Made by a program: the position numbers and the translations under genes
Part shown: positions 23,912 to 35,714 of the stretch, piece by piece
Position numbering within the stretch: the first letter of the stretch is position 1
How the letters are laid out: the number at the start of each line of letters is the position of its first letter
Assembly: GCA_028583405.1 (NCBI GenBank)
Contig: JAPTMU010000087.1
Span: 1 to 64,000, forward strand
Direction: 5' to 3'
Source of the DNA: Pogonophryne albipinna
Taxonomy: Eukaryota; Chordata; Actinopteri; Perciformes; Artedidraconidae
Length of the DNA: 64,000 nucleotides
Notes under the pieces: model-generated
The model's input: the letters and a program-made list of their open reading frames with translations, nothing else
The model's database searches: none
Told to the model about the DNA's origin: nothing

Positions 23912-25906
23912 TGTTTAGAGTTGGTGCGGTCCTGATAATTTATTCCGGGAAATTACTCTGACCTACTAATTGACCTGACCGAAGTTATTGAGTCTATGTA
24001 AGTTTACTGCTTGGCTCAGATCCACCAACGTCAGCAAGATCTCACCTCTATTAACTCCCCGAAGAACCAGGTTCAATTAACTGCTGTTTCAATTCAGACA
24101 ACTCTTGCGCAGATGTCTTTTAAGTTGTCCCAATCCAAAAGGTGGGATCAGTTTATTTGAAGAAAAATAGGTCCAAACTAATACAGGGTTTTTACCTTCT
24201 CTCTTTAACACATTATAATCATACGAAACATATCATGCTGGGGTTATATTTTTATCTAAAACCTTAATTCATATTTCTCCCATTAAAGTCTTCCGACGAA
24301 ATTCAAAAGGAATTTCCTCGTGATGGCGTAGGTTTTCTAATTAGATCTAAAATCCTGATACATTTAATAATGTCTTCCAGGCAGAGCTAACTAAAATCAC
24401 TAACTCTAAGATCCTGTTATGTTTAATAACGTCTTCCAGGCAGAGCTAACTAAAATCACTAACTCTAAGATCCTGTTACGCTTAATAACGTCTTCCAGGC
24501 AGAGCTAACTAAAATCACTAACTCTAAGATCCTGTTACGTTTAATAACGTCTTCCAGGCAGAGCTAACTAAAATCACTAACTCTAAGATCCTGTTACGTT
24601 TAATAACGTCTTCCAGGCAGAGCTAACTAAAATCACTAACTCTAAGATCCTGTTACGTTTAATAACGTCTTCCAGGCAGAGATAACTAAAATCACTAACT
24701 CTAAGATCCTGTTACTGTGAGGGAATATTTTAATCTGATCACTTTGTGTATTGAGTTTCCCAGCTTTCCTGAGAACCTGTCTTATTACAAACATATGCTT
24801 GTCGTTAAGTCGCAATATGCTCTTGCTCGCAACTTGACCGGGACACAGGTCAAAAGGTCCTCTTTCTTCCTGTGGGGGAGAAGTTTGTTTCACGGTAAGG
24901 TTTGTAATACTGAGGGGTCTTTGTTCCTGTGTCTGGCAATCATTAGGCGGGCTTTCTAAGTCCCTCCTCTCAGATATACAGATCCATGTTTTAACTATTG
25001 TCCTCAGAGTTTGGTATGGTGACTCACATAGAAAGTGTGATAAACTGTATGAAGCTCTCCGGCCGTTTTGCTCTCAATAAATCCCAGTGTTTGACTGCAA
25101 AGATTCCAGTTTCCATCCTTTCTGCATTGCTGCTCCGAAGTTTCCATCACAGTTACGTTTAATAACATCTTCCAGGCAGAGAGTTTAGTTTATTAGGATT
25201 CCCATTAGCTGGTGCATAACAACAGCTAATCTTCCTGGGGTCCACAAATAACATAAAACATGACATTTGACAGTACATTACAAGACAATGATACAAATCG
25301 TGTACGGCGTCAAGAGAGAACCTTACCGAGAGCTATTTACCCAGCTCTGAGGGCCAGAGCCTACCGGGAGAGAGTATACCAGGGGAACCCCCCTCTCTCT
25401 CGCTCCCTCCCAAAAAGCCAGTCTTTTTATGCTCAAAAAACCAGATAGAAAAACCCCAAAAACACCTCCTCTATACCCAACCAATTAAACAAACTGGGCA
25501 TGGCCACTGATGTACAGGACTGGACATATTCTATTGGCTATGGCATAAGACACACCTTCCCATGTTTGTGTAAAAAAGGGCATGACCAGACATATTCTAT
25601 GGCTATGACATAACCACCTTTTTGAGGCCTCAATGTGTTTCTCCTTAAGTCAGGAGCCCCCCTCCCTGTGTACTGCTGTGAGAGAAGAGGGAAGAAACTG
25701 CCTACTCTCTTATCACTGACACCCATAAATCATTATAGGTCTTACACTCAACTTAACAAACCACTTGGTTTTGTTTATACTGTAACTATAGAAAAACCTA
25801 AAATATGAAGCATTTTTATTGTGGGTTATACAAGAATATAATTGATTATATTTGATTATAACTAACTTTCGTTTTAAGTATTCAACATACTATGAAGCTC
25901 TCAACA
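23912..25906 (-). repeat. Right (5') LTR of the endogenous retrovirus, with insertions
   Basis: Minus-strand boundaries TGTTGAGAGC...CTAAACA give the TG...CA rule. It contains the 59-bp array at 24322-24711, a solo LTR of another family at 24716-25151 and a second insertion at about 25176-25310 (tttattaggattcccattag, a common fish repeat absent from the left LTR). U3 (25311-25906) is nearly identical to 12400-12988. Confidence 0.82.
24716..25151 (+). mobile_element. Solo LTR, 436 bp, with 5-bp TSD
   Basis: Starts TGTGAGGGAATATTT and ends GAAGTTTCCATCACA (TG...CA), flanked by exact GTTAC (24711-24715, 25152-25156). An AATAAA near 25076 suits a plus-strand LTR poly(A) signal. It interrupts a unit of the 59-bp array in the retroviral LTR, so it is younger than that LTR. 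No internal retroelement sequence is attached. Confidence 0.9.
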
Positions 25907-26409
25907 GTAGCGAAAACGGCAATAGGTCTTACCTCTGTTGTTGTCTGATCAAAAGTGGTCTTCAATGGCATTAAAACGATTAAAAACGCTGCTGAAGGTT
26001 AATACATAGGTTAATCCAATGTGTCTGTGTCACTTTGAAATGATTTCTGATAATCCATAAGCAATAAACCTAGTTTTCCGTTTTCAGATTTGAGAGCGTG
26101 AGACAGGTTCGCTCTGGGCAAAACTGCATGCACGAAGCCCCCACTTTTTTTTGGTAACATGTGTGTGTATGTGGAAATTCCCCTTCGATTCTATTGGCTT
26201 TAACGGTTAAAAAGAGATGTCAATCACCAAAATCGACCAATGGGTTCCAGAGAAACGGCAACAACGCCCATTTCCACCCAAATCACCCCAGAGGTGGAGT
26301 TTTTTTGCTAAACCTCTCTACAAAGGTCAAATGTCACACATAATCAATCTTGATACAGGGTATTATATGCTGTACTTTGGATTCCTAAAGCTAACAGGTT
26401 AACAGGTTA
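25907..26409. mobile_element. piggyBac-like P2 fragment, copy C
   Basis: Shares tcttacctctgttgttgtct, aaggttaatccaatgtgt and the Pro-site region near 26230 with P2 copies A and B. At about 26270 it jumps to the 3' block (aaacctctctacaaaggtca) and ends in aacaggttaa. Internally deleted; the 5' side is cut by the retroviral LTR boundary. Confidence 0.65.
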
Positions 26410-26838
26410 AGGATGCACTTTACAGTGCTCAACCAGCTCTCAAAGACACAAAGATATAACAGATGCCATCACATTCTACATAGCTAAAGCCATGTGCCCA
26501 GCTAGCACGGTTAGCAACCAGGGGTTTAAGCAATTGGTTAACACAAGCATTACGCAATGCCATCTCTGCATCATTTCACCAGATCGGCCCTATATGACAA
26601 ATGCCGTGGGGAAGTTGAAAAAGATGTGGCTTCATCTGAATACTTCGCAGTTGAATTATACTTAAAGTTCAGGGTAATCAAATGTTAAAAAGATACTGTT
26701 CAAATTATTATTCATTTTTTAAAAGTTCAATAAATAGATGTTTTCAAAGTCTTTGAATAATGGTATTTAATAATCGTGATATCAATATTGACCAAAATAA
26801 TCGTGATTATGATTTTTGCCATAATCGAGCAGCCCTAC
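26410..26838 (+). pseudogene. hAT BED-type transposase remnant and terminus
   Basis: 26430-26610 translates, with one frame, to DTKITDAITFYIAKAMCP and NQGFKQLVNT, the conserved pre-core region of ZBED-type hAT transposases. It soon degrades. The right end, ...ataatcgagcagcccta at 26838, with inverted ataatcgtgat motifs, looks like the element terminus. Confidence 0.6.
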
Positions 26839-27003
26839 TTTCCAGCTGCCGTGAGTTAAAAGTACACTAAACTCCGGTGGATGAGCAGCACTGTAAATGC
26901 CGCTGAACCACATTAATAAACAATGAACCACAGCACTCTGGAGAAAAGTAAAAGGGTTGAGAAGTAGTTATTTAATTTATTCTGGATTCGTATTGTTAAA
27001 AGT

Positions 27004-27090
27004 TGTTCTGCAGGTCTCCCTTGAAAAAGAGATCATTGATCTCAATGGGATTTTACCTGGATAAATAAAGGTTTTGAATTGAATTGAAAA
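27004..27090 (+). repeat. LINE-like 3' tail, copy 1
   Basis: ctgcaggtctcccttgaaaa, gatcattgatctcaatggga and acctggataaataaagg, ending in gaattgaattgaa. A second copy is at 58672-58765. This looks like the 3' end of a fish non-LTR element. Confidence 0.6.
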
Positions 27091-28785
27091 GCAACACGAT
27101 CATCGACCCGACGCAGTCCCCCATTGTTGTTGTTGTGAGCAGCGTTTGGGAGAAACGTAAACCGACGTAAACGATGATGTCATGGAGTCATGTCAAGTGG
27201 TGCTGCAGAGAAGAACCAGTTAAGCTCCAGAAAAGCCCAAGAATGGATCTTGAACCGGAACCGGTTTGGTGGAAAAGGGGCATATGAGAGCTTTTTGGTG
27301 TCTCCTTTGTCTTTTTGTCTGTCTCAGGTAGGGGGCTGGGTATACTGACACTTTCTGGCTGACTAAATTTGAACTTGAAAAAAATAGTAATTGTTTCAAA
27401 TGTATATGTATTTACATTTATATAACTCTCCCATATTTGAAATCTTCAATGTTTTAGTTCTGGGCAAGACTAAACACTACAAATGAATAATACGTTGGTA
27501 AACCCTAAATTGATTTAACAACAACAGAATCACCACTTCTCATAGGCGATCAACAATGACAGCAAGACGAGAAAAAGAAAGTTTACCATATTAATGTAAT
27601 TTAATTAAGATTATATAGTAATCTATAGTAGTAAAATGCAATAATTATGTTAAAGCAGCAGTAATATTAATGGAAAACATCATATAGTAAAAAACTGATA
27701 GGGGACATTTTATGGCTCAATTACTAATTGAACCTTACATTTTTACACTGTAAAATAAAATCGTAAATGTTACAGTAAAACAATTTCAAATGGCAACATT
27801 ATAAGACCATCAAATCACAAATAGTGTATGACCGTAGCAGCTACATTGAATTACCGTAATCCAAGAAAAAGTACATAACTATAAATTGAACTCTTTGAAT
27901 ATGTAAATAACACAATGTTTTACTGTTAAAAATATTAAATTCAGGTAAAATGTATGGAAAAATACATGTACATACCCTAAAATGCAAGGTATTGTTCTTT
28001 TTACATTACATATTTCGCTGATGTGTACATTTAAGTTAACAGTATAAAACATTATACTATTTAGCAAAAACATATCTTAATATCTACTGAAACAACATGC
28101 AACAATACTGTGTTTGTTAAATAAGAGTGATTTCAAGATAACATTTTTAAATACAGCTCTCATTTGAATAAGACGGATGTCCTTGTAAATACTTGATGTG
28201 TCTAATTTGACATATATATGGTATATAAGCCTACAATGCAATGGAAAACTATTTACCACTGTAAATCCTTTTAATGTTTTTCGACTTTTCAAGTTATTTA
28301 AATCTTTATTGACACAATATACATGGCATTAACATGCTCGTTACAACAACATAATAATCCTGCAACGAAAAGCCAGCAGGGCAATAACACAAAAATACAT
28401 GTATCTATTAGCTATTGTTCCAGTCAAATGTCTTGTATAGAGTCAATTTCTGTTGAGTTGTGTTTCTTATAATCTCAATTTATATGTCAGTTTTTCCATC
28501 AAAAATATTTCTTCCATACTTGTTACCCATTGGTTTTTCGTTGGTGGTGCTTTCTTACCCCAATTCCTAGTGATAGCTTTATTGCTGGACATTAGCAGAA
28601 TTTTTATTAAATATCTGTCACTTGCAATACTTTTCCTCAGAGTATGACTTTTCATCTATTTTTGATTGTCTTTTTTTCCCCAATAGGACCTGAACTGTGG
28701 TATTTTCCCTTTTTTCGACTGTCACTTTATTCACTTTTTTTGACAGGTCTGTACCTTTATTTTTTTTCACTCTTTTCGACTTTTA
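27091..28785. other. AT-rich stretch without recognisable gene
   Basis: No open frame with family similarity, no RNA gene and no clear repeat boundary seen. A few gtaaaatgt-like and tacagtaaaa motifs recur at 27740-28000. Confidence 0.6.
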
Positions 28786-28995
28786 TTTCATCTTTCTACA
28801 GGCGAGGGAGCGCAGCGCGGCCCATCCTGTGGAACCGGCATACCGGCATTCACGGGGATGGGCTGCCCGACCTCGGCAGGCTCCTCAGCAGCAGAGAGCA
28901 GCCGGGTGGGGTGCTCCGTCTTCCCGGAGCTGACTGGTGGGGGGAGGAAGCGGTCCGGCGGGGGGAGAGAATCCCGCCTCCTCCCTGTTTAATGC
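28786..28995 (+). other. GC-rich segment after a splice-acceptor-like tract
   Basis: A long T/C tract ends in TTTCTACAG at about 28801 and is followed by 190 bases of GC-rich sequence (gcgagggagcgcagcgcggc...), open in two frames. It could be a captured exon or repeat; I recognise no protein. Confidence 0.3.
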
Positions 28996-29043
28996 AAAGT
29001 ATTTTCCAATTTAAAAAGAAAGTCGATCTGTATCCAAGTCTAA

Positions 29044-29807
29044 TGGCGCATTTCCACTACAGCGCGGAGCTCGCTTTAAGCGTGCCGTGCCGTGCCCGGT
29101 CCGTTTTTGGTTGCGTTTCCACTTGGCGTAGTTCCGGCTAGCGGGTACTATTTCACAGTTTTTCTGGCCCCATAAAATCGAGGTTCTTTCCGGGCCAACA
29201 ACCAGGCTGAGTCGGGCTGAGTATGCTAAACTAGAGAGAGAATCGCTGGCAAGGGGGCTACAACTACAACAAAATGAACATATTTGACCGTGATTTAATT
29301 GTAATACACGTTTCAAAATGATGCCGAAGTAACAACATACTGATACCGGTTAGTAAAAACCATGAATTAATGCTTTGACAAGTCTGCAGACAGACGGCAG
29401 GCAAAAAACCTTTTAAAATGCGTGTTTTCTAAATGGAGATCGGCTAAGCTCACACAGTATATGCTCCGACCGTCCACACTCACAACAACGGCCTACAGAC
29501 ATAAATAAACCAGCGACTGTATTCGCCATGACACAGGCAGTCTGTGGTTTGTACTTGTTTAACTTTTGTCCAGTTTCTGAACAGATATGAGGAGCTGTGA
29601 GCTCTGAGGGCTAACAGCTAACGGCTGATGTTGTTTTTCTGTGGTTTTCATCGAAGATGACATCACGGCTCCGCCTACACTGCGTTACTATAGTTACTGC
29701 CCCAGCTACTAAACTATAATGGAAACGCAGCATAAAGTGAGCCAGTCCTAACAAGGTCTAGCCATACCGAGCGAGGCCGAGTGAGGCCCTGTAGTGGAAA
29801 TGCGCCA
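29044..29807 (-). mobile_element. TGGCGCATTTCCAC element, copy 1
   Basis: Terminal inverted repeats TGGCGCATTTCCACTACA / TGTAGTGGAAATGCGCCA, flanked by TAA on both sides. A 3-bp TAA duplication points to a PIF/Harbinger-type MITE. It is inverted relative to copies at 30428 and 62377. No coding capacity. Confidence 0.85.
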
Positions 29808-29810
29808 TAA

Positions 29811-30427
29811 GTGTCCTTTGTTTCCACAATGCTACACTTACATGTAATGTTGACTGTCCAAATTCCCCACTCGCCGCCCTAGCCGTAGCTCCTGTAAAGG
29901 AGGTGGCTAGTGGGCATGCGCAGATTGATAAACCACAGGGAGTGCTATCAAAGTGCAATGTGGGTACAGGGACATTATGGCCGGCGTATTACTGTCAGAG
30001 AACACACTATAGCAAAGACTCCGATTAATGCAGTTTACCGTAGTGGTAAGGGCTGCATTATGGTGGAGCGCGCGCTCACACAAGAGCGCGCGGCGGTGCG
30101 TTCAGGGACCTCAGTAAATAATCGTCCCTTTCTGTGTCGACCCTCCATGGGCAAATATTCCCTTCACGGGGAGTTTTGCGGCGGAACAGGTCACCAGAGA
30201 GTATCACAGCTTCATAGCTGCGGCCCCACAGCGGGCTTGTCCCTCCCTATGAGCCCAGTGTGCTCTGATTGGTCGGGACGTTGCGAGGCTCGTTGCGAGG
30301 CTCGTTGCGAGGCTCGTTGCGAGCTGCTGCGAGGAGCGGACAGGTTTCCGGGTCGGCGATACAGCGAGAACAAACAAAACTCATCCTGAGCACACACAAA
30401 CACTCACAGCCGAAATAAAAACAATAA
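29811..30427. other. CpG-rich segment between two MITE copies
   Basis: Rich in CG (e.g. gagcgcgcgctcacacaag), with attggtcgggacgttgcgag near 30270 (inverted CCAAT) and a 12-bp minisatellite. It resembles a CpG-island promoter but no transcript is evident on either side. A 159-codon frame crosses it without recognisable similarity. Confidence 0.4.
30283..30320. repeat. 12-bp minisatellite cgttgcgaggct
   Basis: Three copies in tandem with a partial fourth. Confidence 0.85.
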
Positions 30428-32409
30428 TGGCGCATTTCCACTACAGGGCCTCGCTCGGTATGGCTAGGCCTCGTTAGGTAAGGTGACCAGATTTTCAAAA
30501 TTAAAACCGGGGACATTTTGAGTTTTGCGGTCAATATATCATTAACATATCCAATTTTCTTCACTGTTAAAAAAAAAAGGGGGACAATTCTGGTTTAATG
30601 TAATTCGAACATTTGAACTGTTGGATACAAACAGAAGGACGATAACTCATATATGAGACTTCAAAGGTCTTTTATTTTTGAAATTCTACATCAGATTGTC
30701 CAGATTCTCTCTGAGTGACTAGATGGGCTCTCCTGCTATCACCCTGAAGTGAAATAAGTCTTTGATACTGGATAGTTTTTGTTTCATTCTTATCTAAAAA
30801 CAGAGGGATGATAGCTCATATGAGACTTCAAAGATTTTTTATTTTGAAACTGTACATCAGACGTCCTGATTCTCTCTGAGTGACTAGATGGGGTGTCCTG
30901 CTATCACCCTGAAGTGAAATAAGTATTTGATTGACTTCGAGTGACTCTTTGATTATGGACGGTTTCCATTAAATAATAATCAAAATATAGATGGACAATA
31001 GATCTAATTTGAGATTTTAAACAGCATTCATTTTATATTGTGCTTCAGAAAGTAATGTTATTTTAGGAGTGTTGTGAGATGGTGTCAACATCAATTGAAA
31101 TTAGTCGCCCAGTGGAAATGTCAGATATGTCTTCATATATGTATGTATAGCCTACTTACATTTTACATTCACTCAGTTATAATGTGGTAGTTATACGTAG
31201 TTTGTTTTAAATTATTATTTATTAGTGACAGTGACAAGTTTTACAAATAAAGTATGGACAAAAATTATTTTACTGAAATATAAACAAGTGAAGTTATACA
31301 TCGGTTACAATCACATTATATAGTACATATTTCTTAATTTAAGCTCCAGTATATATGAATATGTGTGGTGTGTTTTTTAGGTATATTTGTTATTGACCGA
31401 GTAAACGCTTTTATTTTGAAGGCAGTTTTTACAGGCCTCTACCGTAATCCATAGGATAATCGCGCACCGCAATACAACGTGCGGGCTGGCTTGACTGTTT
31501 TTTCCGAAGTGGGGGCTGGCTTGACCACAGTATGTTTACCCAGTGTTTCCTGACATGAAACGTTTTATTTCACCTTGCTATATGTTTTTAACGTATATTA
31601 AAAAACGGGGACATTTCCGGGGACAGTTTCAACCGGGGACAGGCCAATACAAACGGGGACTGTCCCCGGAAAACGCGGACGTCTGGTCACCCTATCGTTA
31701 GGCCTTGTTAGGACTGGCTCACTTTATGCTGCGTTTCCATTGCAGTTTAGTAGCTGGGGCAGTAAATAGTAACGCAGTGTAGGCGGAGCCGTGACGTAAT
31801 CTTCAATGAGAACCACAGAAAAACAAAATCAGCCGTTAGCTGTTAGCACTCAAGCTCATAGCTCCTCATATCTGTTCAGAAACTAGACAAAAGTTAAACA
31901 AGTACAAACCACAGACTGTCTGTGTCATGATGAATACAGTCGCTGGTTTATTTATGTCTGTATAGGCCGTTGTTGTGAGTGTGGACGGTCGGAGCATATA
32001 CTGTGTTAGCTTAGCCGATCTCCATTTAGAAAACACGCATTTTAAAAGGTTTTTCGCCTGCCGTCTGTCTGCAGACTTGTCAAAGCATTAATTCATGGTT
32101 TTTACTAACCGGTATCAGTATTTTGTTACTTCGGCATCATTTAGAAACGTGTATTACAATTAAATCACGGTCAAATATGTTCATTTTGTTGTAGTTGTAG
32201 CCCCCTTGCCAGCGATTCTCTCTCTAGTTTAGCATACTCAGCCCGACTCAGCCTGGTTGTTGGCCCGTAAAGAACCTCGATTTTATGGGGCCAGAAAAAC
32301 TGTGAAAAAGTACCCACTAGCCGGAACTACGCCAAGTGGAAACGCGACCAAAAACGGGCCAGGCACGGCACGCTTAGAGCGAGCTCCGTGCTGTAGTGGA
32401 AATGCGCCA
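30428..32409 (+). mobile_element. TGGCGCATTTCCAC element, copy 2, split by a hAT
   Basis: Same ends as copy 1, flanked by TAA (left) and TTA (right). After removing the nested 30479-31694 element it corresponds to the reverse complement of copy 1 along its length (e.g. gtaacgcagtgtaggcggag, ctgtctgcagacttgtcaaa). Confidence 0.85.
30479..31694. mobile_element. hAT element, TA(A/G)GGTGACCAGA ends, exact 8-bp TSD
   Basis: Ends taaggtgaccagat and, inverted, ctggtcaccctа-type terminus; 8-bp duplication TCGTTAGG at 30471-30478 and 31695-31702. Subterminal ccggggac motifs on both sides. A diverged internal duplication covers about 30650-30930 (agacttcaaag and gtgactagatgggg blocks). 1216 bases, no transposase. 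Confidence 0.92.
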
Positions 32410-33061
32410 TTAGTGTGGCTTGATATTGAGTAAGAAAAAGGTTTATAACGCTGTGAGAATGGGTCTGCAGAGAGCATTTCTCCGCGATCCCAACTCGTCT
32501 ATTACCAGCGTTCAGGGAGCTCTATGCAAGTCAATGGGGACTCCCTGTTAGTTAGCCAAGGGATCCTGGTGTGTGAGGTGCTCCGCGGATTGGTCCATTT
32601 GGGCCAATCCGGTGATTTGTTGTTGATTTGGGTGTTCACACGTCAGAGAACCCAGGAAGCAAACAATGGAAAATGAGAAATCTCCACCGAAGCGTTCTGG
32701 GGCAGCACAGACAGGTCTTCTCTGTGTTAGAGTTTTACTCCCTACAGGGTGTACTTTGAGGGTTTGTGACTCTGCAGACCGTTTACATGCAGAAAAAGCT
32801 TCATAACACACAAGGGGACGGGTAATAACCGGAAAAGCATGACATTTAAGATGATTTAATGCCAATGAAATGATTATTTAAAATGGTAATGGGGAATTGA
32901 CAGAATTTATATACAGCTTTCCAAGTCTTTGCGCTTTCAAAACACAAGTCATCATTCATCATTGACACACAGAATTACATGTACATTGGTGGCATTATGT
33001 TGCCATACAAGGTGCCTTGCTTCGTTTTTCAGCAGCTATACACTTTAACAAACTGTGAACT
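32410..33061. other. Stretch without recognisable gene
   Basis: Mixed-composition sequence; atgcagaaaaagcttcataa and ggcaatccg-like blocks suggest an old repeat, but no boundary or coding similarity was found. Confidence 0.5.
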
Positions 33062-33191
33062 CTGCAACACGAACAATTTGGGGTTGGGTAACTTGCCAAA
33101 GACCACTTTGAAGACCACAGTAGCAAGGGATCGAACAATCAACCGTGCGATTGGTGGACAACAACTTTACCTTCTGAGCCACATCCGCCCC
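33062..33191 (-). mobile_element. tRNA-derived SINE, minus strand
   Basis: Reverse complement starts GGGGCGGATGTGGCTCAGAA (A-box-like TGGCTCAGAAGG) and has GTTCGATCC (B box) about 45 bases later, then tctttggcaagttacccaac, a central motif also seen in the SINE at 60720. Degraded, with no clear tail. Confidence 0.65.
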
Positions 33192-33199
33192 ACCACATT

Positions 33200-35683
33200 T
33201 AATGAATACTAATAGATTCTGAAAGACATTTGAATGCCATTTTGGCTAATTATTAATATGATTTATTTTATAGTGTTAAACATTTTCTCAAATAACTGAG
33301 ACCATGTCTTGCCTCGTTTGGTGTTGAGCTACCAGAGCCTTGACCCTTGATCATCTGATATGGCGGTATCAGCGATCAGGTATCAAACCCAAAGATGAGT
33401 CCAAAATATGTCAATGCAAGGATAGAGCTCCTATCGCACAAAAAAAATGCCATTTATGTGTTCTTGGTGCATTTGGGAGTCTCTATAATGACATTCACTA
33501 CCATAGCCACTAGGTGGGGATATGCACAAAATGTACACAAAATAGTAACTGAATTTGTCATTTTTTTAATATCATCAAGTACATCAAACGTATACATCTA
33601 TTAGTCATACATCCAAACAACTATGAAACATGTCAGCAGATTAAATTATACATCTTTTTTGTCTCATGACAAAGGGCGAATACATCTTTATCATTCACTT
33701 ATTTGTCTGGACTTGGTCCACTCCTCCACAGACGTTTGGAAGTGAGCTGATATTCATGCCAATATCATGTTAATTTATGGAAACTAAATCAGGACACAAG
33801 AAATAACATTTAGAAAATGAAGGCACAGCCAAAGCAGTGGAGTCATCTTGACGTCAATGCTTTGGGTTTTTCTTTTCTTTTTTTGGAATGCATAATAGAG
33901 AGAATTCTTGTGGTTGGGAGAACAAACATAATAAATATTGTTAAAAACAATATTTATTGTTGCAAATTATAAAACTTACAAAGTGTGATTTCTTTCTTTT
34001 ATAAATTGTATACAAAATCATTTAATTTTGCAGTCCAAACTAATTCATTGTTAGAGAGAATGAAAACGTAATAATGGTGACATTAAAATCAGAATAATAC
34101 TGTTAATTAAAAAAACTGCTGGCTTCGGTTGGAATATCAAGACTGTCTTAAGTGTGTGTGTTGGTGTAAATTAGTATCACAGTGTTCCACCCATTCTAGG
34201 TTTCGAAAATACATCTTCAGCAATAATATCAATACTAATGTCTGCACTTAAATTACCCTACATTATAAAGCGGTTTTATCTGGGCATAATTAAAGGCACA
34301 CACTTCAAGTAATTTCAGGTATGAAGGAAAAGGATTCAACTCTATGCATCATGAATACATTACACATTTGCATGTCCTTTAAAACATGTTAATAAAAACT
34401 GAGAACCAATAAAATGTCTTGAAACGTGATTGTGAAGGTCAGTATATGGGATGTAGCACTGAAAAACATTCCCCCTGTGTCAAATAATGTCTAAGGCAAT
34501 GTCACATTTCTACCTGACATTCAAAAAAATGAAAATGTCATGGTTCTTGCATATAGAATTCCATATTTTAACTTCTGAAATGTTGCTTTATATTATATTG
34601 TATTATGATTCTGATTTATACAAATTACAAAAATATGCAAAAGATCTGAAATATATTTTCTGTTGGTTAAAAACAAAACAATAGTTTAAAGTAATCCATC
34701 TTCTATATGCTTTAAATAATGGAGGTATTTCCGAGTATGATTCTACAGACATGTTTAAACTGCTACACTGGGTCTGCCATTTACTTCACATACAATTGCA
34801 ACTCCAGCAATGTATATTGGTAGACCAACGCAACTGTCTAAATGTAGGAGAACATTTGTATTATTGCATTTCATATGGACTTTCCATGAACTGAAGACTA
34901 CTCTTTGGAAACATGTGACAATGGTTTGGCACTGAACATAGTAAGCCACATGGCTGACTCAAAACATCACCTATCTTCTAATACAATAAAAATGGATAAC
35001 ACAAATGCTAAAAAGGGGTCGGTCAAGAATTCTGTGATTCCAAAAAACATGATGATAACAGTGAAACAATTAAGCAAATGAATCACATACTGGCACAGAC
35101 AACAACCTGAAGTATGAACAGAAAGGCACCAACAAAAATGTTTAAACACATGTGGCTCCGTGTTGATAGTCATCCTACAGTAGAACTTATTGAGATAATA
35201 CTAAGCAGACACCTTACAGGGTAAATACCAGCTCATCAGAGAACATGGAGTCAACCTATCCTGACAGTCATGACTGCTGGAGACATGATTACTGTGACTG
35301 AACACAAACTGTGTACTGTATTTTAAAAATTAAACTTGAGTTTTGATGCTTTACATTGTTATGTATAACATACTGCTCCTTTCTCATAGATGGCATGACT
35401 TTCCTAATTCATTTAATGGGCAGCATATTGGTCTTGGTTATGTCAATGAATGTGAATTATTTGTACTGGCCAAGCATTATGCCAAGGATTTACCAATGAC
35501 ATTATGGCAAGTAATGTATTAAGAGCAAGGAACCAATCTAAAATAATTTTTTAAGCACACATCTTATTCTCAACAAGATCATCTCAACCTCCTTTTTCCT
35601 GCTATATATATAATATACATATATATATATAGCAAAGCTGTGTGTTAAGATCTGAGCAAAGATGGTGTCTCATGGTGCCAGAG

Positions 35684-35700
<17 letters not shown>
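33200..35700. other. AT-rich 3' flank of slc5a6, no gene seen
   Basis: No conserved protein-like frame or RNA gene. Short AT microsatellites flank 35640-35712. The end of the slc5a6 3' UTR could lie here or just right of 36570, but no poly(A) site could be chosen. Confidence 0.5.

Positions 35701-35714
<14 letters not shown>

Larger units (their letters stand above)
11977..25906 (-). mobile_element. Degraded endogenous retrovirus with nested insertions
   Basis: Minus-strand provirus. Right (5') LTR 25906-23912, primer binding site 23911-23894, leader, gag remnant from 20055, pol remnants 19900-17400, integrase C-terminus about 13980-13780, polypurine tract 12998-12989, left (3') LTR remnant 12988-11977. 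Interrupted by P2 copy B (20323-23487), a hAT element (15038-17111) and a solo LTR in the 5' LTR. Reading frames are broken many times and a full-length RT with its catalytic motif was not found, so it cannot be active. No clear env was recognised. The Lys-type primer site and PPPY motif fit a retrovirus; genus is not assigned. Confidence 0.8.

Noticed and set aside
29910..30389. 159-codon frame in the CpG-rich segment
   Set aside because: Contains a repeated CEAR tract from a 12-bp minisatellite and overlaps a promoter-like region; no family match.
33062..33191. Possible functional tRNA on the minus strand
   Set aside because: A- and B-box-like sequences are there but spacing continues into a SINE body; stems do not pair.
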